Assembly: GCA_039197065.1 (NCBI GenBank)
Contig: JBCCUL010000022.1
Span: 1 to 64,000, forward strand
Reading direction: 5' to 3'
From: JANQPX01 sp039197065
GTDB taxonomy: Bacteria; Pseudomonadota; Alphaproteobacteria; Geminicoccales; Geminicoccaceae
Length of the DNA stretch: 64,000 nt
This document shows, in pieces, positions 28,062 to 35,345 of this stretch. The notes below the pieces were generated by a model that did not search any database, was not told where the DNA came from, and was given only the letters and a program-made list of their open reading frames with translations. The stretch's first letter is position 1. Each line of letters begins with the position of its first letter. Made by a program: the position numbers and the translations under genes.

Positions 28062-29090
28062 ATGTTTTTTCCGATTGGAAATCCAATTGTCGATAAGATA
28101 AATGAGGTGCGTGACGCCGTCGTTCCGGTGACAAAGCCAATCGGTGACGCATTTGGCGCTGCGGTCGACCGGGCTCGCGACGTCGGCAATGCCGTCGGCG
28201 AGGCTGGGCGCAGTGTTGTCGACAAGGTTGAGAGTAAAGCGATAGGTGCCGCAGAGGCTGCCGGCAAAGTGGGATTAGCGGCGCTTATTGATGGTGAGCG
28301 TGGCTTGACTGATGATGAACAAGAGCTAGCCAAGCAATATTTCGGTGATTCGATCGACTATGATCGGGTCGTTATCAACGAATACTCCGTTCCTGCTACT
28401 GCGAACGAGTATTTTGGCAACGAAAACCCACGGCCCTTTGCTGCCGGCAACACGGTCCACTTTCCAAACGGCATCGATTTCAGCGATCCGAAACAGCGCA
28501 GCACATTCCTGCATGAGATGACCCATGTCTGGCAGTTTCAGTCGTCTAAGGGTGCCAGCACGACTTTTGAAGGTCTTGCTCTAACCCGTCAGGGTAACGA
28601 CGCATACCGGCTTGATAACGTTGATATCGATCCGAGCAATCCCGAATCCTTCCACGATCTGACGATCGAACAGCAGGCGGAGATCGTTCGCGGGCATTAT
28701 CTGTTGAGCATTGGAGAACCCGTCCATAGCCGTTATCGCGAACTGGCCGAGCATAAGGACTCACCCATAGGTTCTGACGGCAAGCCGCAAGGTTTCACGG
28801 CTGCTGATCTCGATCCTTTCATCCAGGAGATCCAAACGTTCAGGCCGCGAGAAGGCATAGGCGCTGAAGTTGACGAGTTTGTCGATGAGACTGCCGGCGA
28901 TCTTCTGGCAGGCGATCTGACAGGGGCTACGCTTGAGGTTGCCGAAGGCGGCCTGGAGGTCGGTCGCGAGGTTGGCGAGGCTGCTGCAGGCGAAGTGGTG
29001 GACACCGCAGGTGACGGCGTTGATTTTCTTGAAAACGCGCGCGACGAACTCACCCGGCGTTTGTTCCCGACGAGGCCCTTCGGCTTCTAA
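28062..29090 (+). CDS. HEMTHVWQ zinc-metallopeptidase-like protein, probably horizontally acquired
   Basis: 342 residues. An Ala/Gly/Val-rich amphipathic N-terminus (about 10-75) precedes a core with HEMTHVWQ (His151, Glu152, His155), the HExxH zinc motif in the form seen in DUF4157-like and Rhs/VgrG-associated proteins. A second amphipathic, Gly/Ala/Glu-rich segment (about 270-325) follows. There is no signal peptide. AAGGGAGGAG gives a strong ribosome site. Composition is visibly more AT-rich than the neighbours, and the gene interrupts a sulfur/Fe-S gene run. It could be an effector or its processing peptidase; no secretion system genes are present here. Confidence 0.6.
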   Translation: MFFPIGNPIVDKINEVRDAVVPVTKPIGDAFGAAVDRARDVGNAVGEAGRSVVDKVESKAIGAAEAAGKVGLAALIDGERGLTDDEQELAKQYFGDSIDYDRVVINEYSVPATANEYFGNENPRPFAAGNTVHFPNGIDFSDPKQRSTFLHEMTHVWQFQSSKGASTTFEGLALTRQGNDAYRLDNVDIDPSNPESFHDLTIEQQAEIVRGHYLLSIGEPVHSRYRELAEHKDSPIGSDGKPQGFTAADLDPFIQEIQTFRPREGIGAEVDEFVDETAGDLLAGDLTGATLEVAEGGLEVGREVGEAAAGEVVDTAGDGVDFLENARDELTRRLFPTRPFGF

Positions 29091-29246
29091 GAGCCCGTCC
29101 GAAAAGTTATCGAGCGATTTCATGGCCTTGTCCATGAGCGTATGCGAGGAGCGGGCCGCGCCGCGATGCGGCTGCAGACCAGGATTTCCTCGCCTGATCT
29201 CGGCTGCAAAACGATGAAATCATTCGATAACTTCTCGGACGGGCTC
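29091..29246. mobile_element. 156-bp MITE, IS5-family-like ends, TAA target duplication
   Basis: Terminal inverted repeats of about 33 bp begin GAGCCCGTCCGAAAAGTTAT (left) and mirror on the right with three differences. The element is flanked by the direct repeat TAA (29088-29090 and 29247-29249). The GAGCCC ends and TNA duplication are typical of IS5-group elements. There is no internal coding region, so it is non-autonomous. The left TAA is the stop codon of the metallopeptidase-like gene, which the insertion leaves intact. Confidence 0.85.
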
Positions 29247-29496
29247 TAAATGACAATGAGGGCAAGTCGGGTCGCGCGCCCGCTCGGCCCCTTTTCAATG
29301 GGCAAGGATAGGCCCTGGACGAAACCACGGCCTCTTCCGTCCCTACCCAGCCAAAGGAAACTGAGGAAAGGCGGTCTCCCGTAGGACGTCGCTGAAGCCG
29401 GAATCCTTGAAATTTTCGGCCAAAAACCCCATAAGTAGAGGGAATTGGGATGACTTTGTCCCTGCAGGATTTTGCCCTTTTCGGAGAGTGGCCGCC

Positions 29497-29832
29497 ATGA
29501 GCAGCCAGGTGCTGTCCCTGACATCCGCCGCCGTCGACCGGATCCGTCACCTGATCGAGACCCAGGGAAACGGGGCGCCCGGCATCAAGATCGGCGTGAG
29601 CACAGCCGGCTGTTCCGGCATGAGCTACACGATCGATTTCATCGACGAGATCGGCCCTGACGCGGAGCTGGTCGAAGCCGATGACGTCAAGATCGTGATC
29701 GATCCGAAGGCGATCATGTATCTGGTCGGCACCGAAATGGACTTCGTCGAGGACAAGCTCGGTTCCGCCTTCAAATTCAAGAACCCCAACGAAGCCGGCC
29801 GCTGCGGCTGCGGCGAGAGCTTCACCGTCTAG
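29497..29832 (+). CDS. iscA: IscA/HesB-family iron-sulfur assembly protein
   Basis: 111 residues from ATG 29497. The three conserved cysteines are present: Cys39 (STAGCSGMSY) and Cys103/Cys105 in the C-terminal RCGCGESFTV. A-type carriers take Fe-S clusters from scaffolds to client proteins in the cytosol. It is followed by ferredoxin and mnmA and preceded, apart from the inserted gene and MITE, by the cysteine desulfurase. IscA, SufA and ErpA are not separable by eye. Confidence 0.9.
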   Translation: MSSQVLSLTSAAVDRIRHLIETQGNGAPGIKIGVSTAGCSGMSYTIDFIDEIGPDAELVEADDVKIVIDPKAIMYLVGTEMDFVEDKLGSAFKFKNPNEAGRCGCGESFTV

Positions 29833-29913
29833 GCCGCGACGCGCGGCAGCGTCGACTTGGCCCCGACGCGGGGCGACGTTGACTTGACGGAGCCTGCCGG
29901 GGCTGGCTTTTTT
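29830..29913 (+). terminator. Tandem stop-anchored hairpins and terminator after iscA
   Basis: Directly after the TAG come two hairpins with the same ACG loop but different stems: GCCGCG-ACG-CGCGGC (29833-29847) and GCCCCG-ACG-CGGGGC (29860-29874). Each is followed by a GTCGACTTG/GTTGACTTG tail. A weaker stem, AGCC...GGCT, then leads into TTTTTT (29908-29913). The stem differences between the units are compensated. It probably ends or reduces transcription before the ferredoxin gene. Confidence 0.6.
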
Positions 29914-29947
29914 CGACTTCCAACCTTCAAGACACCGGGAAAGACGG

Positions 29948-30262
29948 GTGCCTAAGATTACGTTCATCATGCCGGATGGCGAGCGCAAGGACATGGACGT
30001 TCAGCGCGGGCTGTCCGTGATGGAGATCGCGCGGGAAGCCGATCTCGGCATCGAGGGCACCTGCGACGGTTCGCTTGCCTGCGCGACCTGCCATGTGGTG
30101 GTCGATCCAGGCCATGCCGGGCGCTTGAAGCCCGCGAGCGACGAGGAAGAGGACATGCTCGACCTCGCCTTTGGCCTGAAGCCCACCTCGCGGCTCGGCT
30201 GCCAGATCGTCATGAACGACGACCTCGACGGCCTGGTCGTCACCATCCCCGAGGGGTTCTAG
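29948..30262 (+). CDS. fdx: [2Fe-2S] ferredoxin (adrenodoxin/Isc type)
   Basis: 104 residues from a GTG start. Cluster ligands are Cys39, Cys45 and Cys48 (GTCDGSLACATCHV) and Cys85 (SRLGCQ), the C-x5-C-x2-C-x36-C spacing of vertebrate-type/Isc ferredoxins. It provides electrons for Fe-S cluster assembly in the cytosol. It lies between iscA and mnmA. Its TAG stop is the first part of a short palindromic repeat. Confidence 0.92.
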   Translation: MPKITFIMPDGERKDMDVQRGLSVMEIAREADLGIEGTCDGSLACATCHVVVDPGHAGRLKPASDEEEDMLDLAFGLKPTSRLGCQIVMNDDLDGLVVTIPEGF

Positions 30263-30274
30263 TGGTATGACCAC
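30262..30274 (+). repeat. Stop-codon hairpin of fdx (GTGGT-ATG-ACCAC)
   Basis: A perfect 5-bp stem with loop ATG starts on the G of the ferredoxin TAG and is followed by CTCATTGGGTTCGGAGCGCC. The loop ATG is the first in-frame start codon of mnmA, so the element could supply that gene's start. Confidence 0.75.
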
Positions 30275-31502
30275 CTCATTGGGTTCGGAGCGCCCTCGCC
30301 AAGATCGGCGGTATGCGGGCACCCCCTCGAAGGCCTCCAGCAAAGCTGCCTCCCCAGCTGCGGCGCAAACCCGTCATCAAAAAGTCAACGCTCACAATCG
30401 CATTGTGGTGGCGATGTCTGGGGGGGTGGACAGTTCTTGTGTGGCGGCGCTTTTGGCCGAGGCGGGGCATGAGGTCATCGGCGTGACGCTGCAGCTCTAT
30501 GATCATGGGCAGGCCGTGGGCAAGAAGGGGGCCTGCTGTGCGGGCCAGGACATTCAGGACGCGAGAAATGTCGCGGAAAAGCTGGATATGCCGCATTACG
30601 TGCTCGACTTCGAGCAGCGTTTTCGGGATGCGGTGATCGAGGATTTTGCGCAGAGCTATGCAGACGGTATCACGCCGGTGCCCTGCATTCGCTGCAATCA
30701 GCGGGTCAAATTCCGAGACCTCCTGGAGATCGCGAAGGATCTCGGGGCTGATGCGCTCGCCACCGGACACTATGTGCGCAGGGTGGAGAAGGACGGCGTT
30801 GCCGAACTGCACGTTGCAGCCGATGCGCATCGTGACCAGAGCTACTTCATGTTCGCGACCACCCAGGCGCAGCTCGACTATCTCCGCTTTCCGCTCGGCG
30901 ATCTCGAAAAGACCGAAACGCGAAAACTCGCGGAACGCTTCGGCCTGTCGGTCGCCGACAAGCCGGACAGCCAGGACATCTGCTTCGTGCCCAACGGGTC
31001 CTACGCGAACATCGTCAATAAGCTCAGGCCCGGAGCGGCGGAGCCGGGCGACATCGTGCATGTCGACGGCCGCGTGCTCGGCCGCCATGAGGGGCTGATC
31101 CACTACACGGTCGGCCAGCGCCGCGGCCTTGCGGTCGCTGTTGGCGAGCCGCTCTACGTCGTCCGCCTCGAGCCCGAAACCCAACGCCTGATCGTCGGCC
31201 CACGCCTAGCCTCGCTCTGCCAGGAGATCACCATCCAAGAAACCAACTGGATCCTGGCAGGATCTGCTGGGTTTGCCGGTGAATGCGATGAAGGACTGCG
31301 CGTTCAGGTGAAGCATCGTGCGCGTGAGGCGGCGGTGGGGGCGACCGTCTATGCTCTCGACGGTGGTCAGGCGCGCATCGCGTTCGATGAGCCGCAGACC
31401 GGTGTCGCGCCCGGGCAGGCGGCGGTCATATATCAGGGAACTAGGGTCATCGGCGGCGGCTGGATCGAAAAGGCGCCGGTGATCGGCGATCAGCGGCAAT
31501 GA
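30267..31502 (+). CDS. mnmA: tRNA-specific 2-thiouridylase MnmA
   Basis: The PP-loop is VVAMSGGVDSSCVAALL, the first catalytic cysteine lies in PCIRCNQRVKFRDLL, the second in DSQDICFVPNG, and HYTVGQRRGLAV is a family hallmark. MnmA thiolates U34 of Lys, Glu and Gln tRNAs using sulfur from cysteine desulfurase, whose gene is nearby. From ATG 30267 the protein is 411 residues with an unusually long N-terminus. The ATG at 30414 would cut into the PP-loop, so the true start is 30267 or a non-ATG codon in between. Confidence 0.9.
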   Translation: MTTSLGSERPRQDRRYAGTPSKASSKAASPAAAQTRHQKVNAHNRIVVAMSGGVDSSCVAALLAEAGHEVIGVTLQLYDHGQAVGKKGACCAGQDIQDARNVAEKLDMPHYVLDFEQRFRDAVIEDFAQSYADGITPVPCIRCNQRVKFRDLLEIAKDLGADALATGHYVRRVEKDGVAELHVAADAHRDQSYFMFATTQAQLDYLRFPLGDLEKTETRKLAERFGLSVADKPDSQDICFVPNGSYANIVNKLRPGAAEPGDIVHVDGRVLGRHEGLIHYTVGQRRGLAVAVGEPLYVVRLEPETQRLIVGPRLASLCQEITIQETNWILAGSAGFAGECDEGLRVQVKHRAREAAVGATVYALDGGQARIAFDEPQTGVAPGQAAVIYQGTRVIGGGWIEKAPVIGDQRQ

Positions 31503-31569
31503 CAGGCTCGACAATCGGGCTGACCGCTTGACCAAATCATCACCTAGCGCTAAATGCGTTGGGTCTCGT

Positions 31570-31645
31570 GGCGGAGTAGCTCAGTCGGTAGAGCAGTGGA
31601 ATCATAATCCATGGGTCGGGGGTTCAAGTCCCTCCTCCGCTACCA
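31570..31645 (+). tRNA. tRNA-Met (anticodon CAT), CCA encoded
   Basis: A full 76-nt cloverleaf folds: acceptor GGCGGAG/CTCCGCT, D stem GCTC/GAGC, anticodon stem GTGGA/TCCAT with loop ATCATAA, T arm GGGGG-TTCAAGT-CCCTC, and ACCA at the 3' end. The first pair is G-T and the anticodon stem lacks the three G-C pairs of initiator tRNA, so this is elongator Met. A tRNA-Ile with modified CAT is possible but less likely. Confidence 0.93.
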
Positions 31646-31818
31646 AATTTCCAAATGATCAGATCAAGGCGATGGATGCTCGGATTTGCTGACGCCGGCC
31701 GAAGACCTTGTCGTGCGGACTTCTGGCCTGAAGCCATCATCCGAATAAGCTGAATATCGGTGATATTCCTCGGCCAATAACGGACAACCTATGATCACGT
31801 GTTACAATCTGCAATCCA

Positions 31819-32889
31819 ATGTGCCTCGATTATCAGACTATCGCAGGAAAGCAAACTTTCATGCCTCCGGAAAAACCAGATATCCTTCCGTTTGAAAAGA
31901 GATTTTCTCGATACGATGACGCGCTGTGCCCAGGTTTAGCGGTGATGGTTATAGAAGATGGCAATACAAGATTTAAGAACGGCTATGGACTTCGTAATCT
32001 AGAAACAAAAGAAAAAATCGATGGTGAAACAAATTTCAGAATGGCTTCGGTATCAAAGCAATTTACCGCGATGTGCGTTGCTATACTTGAAGAAAGAAAA
32101 GATCTGTTGAATGATGATTACATACATCGGTATTTTTCCGATTTGCCTGAATACATGAGAGGGATAAAGATCAGCCATTTGATCCATCACCTAAGCGGCT
32201 TGCCGGATTATTCAAGCGAGCTTTGGAGTTCGAATAAGAGTAATTCTCTGATTAGCAATCACGATGTTTACGCGTTCTATAAAAAGAAGAAAAAGTTAGA
32301 TTTTAATGCAGGTGAAAGATTCGAATACAGCAATGGTGGCTACAGTCTTCTCCCTCTGTTGATTGAGAATGCAGTCGGTCAGCCATTTCCTGATTTCATA
32401 AAAGACAACATATTCGAGCCTGCAAATATGATAAATACAGCTATTATCGAATATCCATCAAACATCAATAATCAGGCGATATCGTATTCAGAATGGCCTT
32501 TCTTCGAAGATATCGACTTCAATACTGGCAATGCACTTCAAGGGGAGGATGGCGTTTACACTTCGCTGACCGATATGAAGGCCTGGATATATGCAATCGA
32601 AAATAACACGCTAATTGGCCCCGAGATGACCGAGAGAGTCTTTTCCCCTGTCCAGGATAGTCGTGGTGAGGAAGTGAGCTATGGATATGGGTGGAGTTTT
32701 GGCGAAATGTACAAACACAAGCTAATCGTACACACTGGTGGATGGGTTGGTTTCAATACAATTGTTGCAAACATACCGGATAGAAAACTCTGGCTTGTCG
32801 CATTTTCTAATACCGATGCAATTGATTCGGAGAATGCGGTATTGGAAATGGCTAAATATTATTTGAAGGTAGACTCTGATACGATCTAA
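31819..32889 (+). CDS. Beta-lactamase-family serine hydrolase (peptidase S12 type), AT-rich
   Basis: 356 residues. Active-site motifs are SxxK (Ser77-Lys80, MASVSKQF), YSN (170-172) and HTG (305-307), the triad of class C beta-lactamase-like serine hydrolases and DD-peptidases. There is no signal peptide, so a cytosolic esterase or peptidase role is likelier than antibiotic resistance. Composition and codon use are far more AT-rich than every neighbour, and the gene lies 173 bp downstream of a tRNA gene, which suggests acquisition by transfer. ATG 31861 is an alternative start. Confidence 0.82.
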   Translation: MCLDYQTIAGKQTFMPPEKPDILPFEKRFSRYDDALCPGLAVMVIEDGNTRFKNGYGLRNLETKEKIDGETNFRMASVSKQFTAMCVAILEERKDLLNDDYIHRYFSDLPEYMRGIKISHLIHHLSGLPDYSSELWSSNKSNSLISNHDVYAFYKKKKKLDFNAGERFEYSNGGYSLLPLLIENAVGQPFPDFIKDNIFEPANMINTAIIEYPSNINNQAISYSEWPFFEDIDFNTGNALQGEDGVYTSLTDMKAWIYAIENNTLIGPEMTERVFSPVQDSRGEEVSYGYGWSFGEMYKHKLIVHTGGWVGFNTIVANIPDRKLWLVAFSNTDAIDSENAVLEMAKYYLKVDSDTI

Positions 32890-33105
32890 TAGGCAGATAT
32901 TGAGATCAAGTCGCAAATCATTTATTGAAGTGTATTGACCCGTTAAGGAAATTCGAGAAACACGACCGCCTTTCAGCTGCTGGGCTGTCTCGGCTACCCA
33001 AGGCATCTCTAGAACCTATGCGAATGACAGGAGCTGGCAACAAGCCGTTTCAGCCACAAACACTTCCACCATCGCCACCCTCACCCCAGCTCCGCGAGGT
33101 CCAAG

Positions 33106-33966
33106 TCAACGCCGAGGGGCGTACCCCTCAGTGAGGCGGCAGAAGGCTTCTATGGTGAGTTCTTCGGCGCGGGCGGTTTCGGGGATGCCCGTGGCCTCGA
33201 GGATGGGGAGGGGGTTGGGGAAGAGGGATTTGAGGCTGGTGCGCAGCATTTTTCGGCGCTGACCGAAGGCGGCCTGGAGGACGCGCTCCAGGGTTCTTTT
33301 GTCCGCTGGCGCCAGTGGTGCCGGGCGGGGGGTCAGGCCGATGATGGAGGAGGCGACTTTGGGGGGCGGGACGAAGGCTTTGGCGGGGAGATTGATCAGG
33401 CGTTCGGCCTGGCAGAGCCATTGGACCAGCACCGAGAGACGGCCGTAGCTTTTGGTGCGGGGCGAGGCGGTCAGGCGGTCGGCGACTTCGCGCTGGAACA
33501 TGAGGGTCATGGCCTCGATGCTGTCCAGCTGATCCAGCCAGCGAAGCAGGAGGGGCGTGCCGACATTGTAGGGGAGGTTGGCGACGATCGAGAGCTTTTC
33601 GCCGCCAGCGACCTGGTCGAGATCTACGGTGAGGGCATCGGCTTCGATCAAGGTTAGCCGACCTTCGGACGCGGTCACTAACTCGTCCAGCGCCTCGATG
33701 CAGCGGGGGTCGCGCTCGATCGCGATGACGCGCTCGGCTTTGCTTTGCAGCAACGCCCTGGTCAGCCCGCCGGGCCCCGGCCCGACCTCGAGAACGGTGC
33801 GGCCTTCGAGGACAGCGTGTCCTTCGAGATTGCCTGCGAGGCTGACGATGCGCTGGAGCAGGTTGGTGTCGAGCAGGAAATGCTGGCCGAGGCGTTTGTC
33901 CGCGCGGAGATCATGATCGCGGATGACCTCGCGGAGCGGCCGAAGTGGTGGCAGTTCACCTTGCAT
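33106..33966 (-). CDS. rsmA: 16S rRNA (A1518/A1519) dimethyladenosine transferase
   Basis: 286 residues. RADKRLGQHFLLDTNLLQRIV at the N-terminus, SAM motif VLEVGPGPGGLTRALL, AIERDPR and the NLPY catalytic motif (VANLPYNVGTPLL) define RsmA/KsgA. It dimethylates two adjacent adenosines in helix 45 of 16S rRNA. The last eight codons and the stop lie in a GAGGGG-TACG-CCCCTC hairpin followed by GGCGTTGACTTGG, so the C-terminus appears to be encoded by a repeat-like element. It lies 26 bp after surA. Confidence 0.93.
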   Translation of the reverse strand: MQGELPPLRPLREVIRDHDLRADKRLGQHFLLDTNLLQRIVSLAGNLEGHAVLEGRTVLEVGPGPGGLTRALLQSKAERVIAIERDPRCIEALDELVTASEGRLTLIEADALTVDLDQVAGGEKLSIVANLPYNVGTPLLLRWLDQLDSIEAMTLMFQREVADRLTASPRTKSYGRLSVLVQWLCQAERLINLPAKAFVPPPKVASSIIGLTPRPAPLAPADKRTLERVLQAAFGQRRKMLRTSLKSLFPNPLPILEATGIPETARAEELTIEAFCRLTEGYAPRR

Positions 33967-33978
33967 AAGTCACGCCCG

Positions 33979-33992
33979 TCGCCGCATGGCGA
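33979..33992 (-). repeat. Stop-anchored hairpin between surA and rsmA
   Basis: On the minus strand the surA TAG is followed at once by TCGCC-ATGC-GGCGA, then CGGGCGTGACTTATG, where the ATG is the rsmA start. It resembles the iscA and dctP stop hairpins, but it is short and the match to the tail is loose. Confidence 0.4.
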
Positions 33993-35288
33993 CTAGATGC
34001 GGAGGTCGATGAAGGCCTGTTTTCTGAGGTCGCGCAGATAGCGGCGGGCCAGGCGATCGAGGCGCTCGCGCTCCAGCTGTTCGGTGATTCTCTGGCGGTC
34101 CTCTTCCGAAGGGCCGTCGACGGTTGTTTGGGGCTCTTCGCCGCCGCGGCGTTCGCAGACCATGAGAAGATGCACGCCGCCCGGTCCCTGCAGCGGGGCG
34201 CTGATCTGGCCTGCGGGCAAGTCGCGCACGGCATCGGCGAGGACGGTCGGCAGATCGCTCACTTTGAGCCAGCCGAGATCACCGGAGGCCGGCGCCTGCA
34301 GCTCCTCGGCGACGGCGTCGATCGCCGCGCAGTCGTTCAGCCGCTCGCGGATGAGGAGGGCTTGGTCGACCTTTTCGGAGAGCGCTTCGTCATCTCTGAT
34401 GTCGGCCTCGAAGAGGATCTGGGAGAGCTTGACCTCGACCGGCGTGATTTCGCCTTCGCCGGTCGCGGGCGCTTCGCCGAGCCGGCGGTCACGCAGCTGG
34501 AAGATGAAGAAGCCGACCGGCGAGCGAAGGGGCTCCGAGACGTCACCGGGGCGAAGGCGTTCGAGGGCGCCGACCAGCTCGCGCGGGATGGTGGAGGCCG
34601 GCACCCAGCCGACATCGCCGCCGCGGCTGGCGGTCGCTGATGCGGAGACCTGGCGCGCCAGCGCTTCGAAGCTCGCCCCTTCGGAAAGGGTCTGCACCAG
34701 CCTCGCGGCATCGGAGGCCACCCGCTGTTCCTGGTTCGGATTGTCGACCGGCAGCACGATCTCGGAGAGGAGATATTCCGGCTGACCCTGATTGAGCTTG
34801 GCTTCCTCGACGGCGATCTCGAGCTGATCGACGGTCACGTTGACCTGCGGGCGGATCCGCTGGTTGACGATCTTGAGCCAGGCGATCTGCGCCCTGAGCT
34901 GGGCGAGGAGCGTTTTGGGATTGATGCCATTGTCCGCCAAAAGGCTCTGCAGCTGTTCTCCGGACATGTTGTTGCGCTGAGCGATGTCGGTAAGCGCGCG
35001 CTCCAGCTCTTCAGGGGCGACGCGAACCGACAGTCGTTCCGCCTCCTGGAGCTGCAGCTTTTCCTCGATCAGGCCGCGCAGCACCTGGGTGGAAAGCCGG
35101 TTGCGGGCCTGTTCCTGGTCCGGAATGCGGCTGGTCAGGAGGACCAGGCCGATCCTGTCATTCAGGTCCTGAAGGCTGACCACGTCGTCATTGACGATCG
35201 CGGCGATGCGCTGTTCCTGCGCCGAAACATCGGTCGGCAGGGCAAAAAGCATGGGGAGAAGCAATAGCTGAATGAAATAGCGACGCAT
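33993..35288 (-). CDS. surA: Periplasmic chaperone/peptidyl-prolyl isomerase SurA
   Basis: 431 residues. A signal peptide (cleavage near VSA-QEQ, residue 24) is followed by the SurA N-terminal domain (IAAIVNDDVVSLQDLNDRIGL), a first parvulin region from about 160 (YLLSEIVLPVDNPNQEQRVASDA) and a second from about 280 (VKLSQILFEADIRDDEALSEK). It escorts outer-membrane proteins such as LptD, encoded just upstream. The usual pdxA gene between surA and rsmA is missing. Confidence 0.9.
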   Translation of the reverse strand: MRRYFIQLLLLPMLFALPTDVSAQEQRIAAIVNDDVVSLQDLNDRIGLVLLTSRIPDQEQARNRLSTQVLRGLIEEKLQLQEAERLSVRVAPEELERALTDIAQRNNMSGEQLQSLLADNGINPKTLLAQLRAQIAWLKIVNQRIRPQVNVTVDQLEIAVEEAKLNQGQPEYLLSEIVLPVDNPNQEQRVASDAARLVQTLSEGASFEALARQVSASATASRGGDVGWVPASTIPRELVGALERLRPGDVSEPLRSPVGFFIFQLRDRRLGEAPATGEGEITPVEVKLSQILFEADIRDDEALSEKVDQALLIRERLNDCAAIDAVAEELQAPASGDLGWLKVSDLPTVLADAVRDLPAGQISAPLQGPGGVHLLMVCERRGGEEPQTTVDGPSEEDRQRITEQLERERLDRLARRYLRDLRKQAFIDLRI

Positions 35289-35345
35289 GAGAAGTCCCGT
35301 TCTCCAGATCCGGATCGCCTGCTCTTACAGCTTGCGATCCGTTAC

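Noticed and set aside
31570..33105. Integrated element bounded by a duplicated tRNA 3' end
   Set aside because: No second copy of the tRNA 3' sequence and no integrase were found in the interval.
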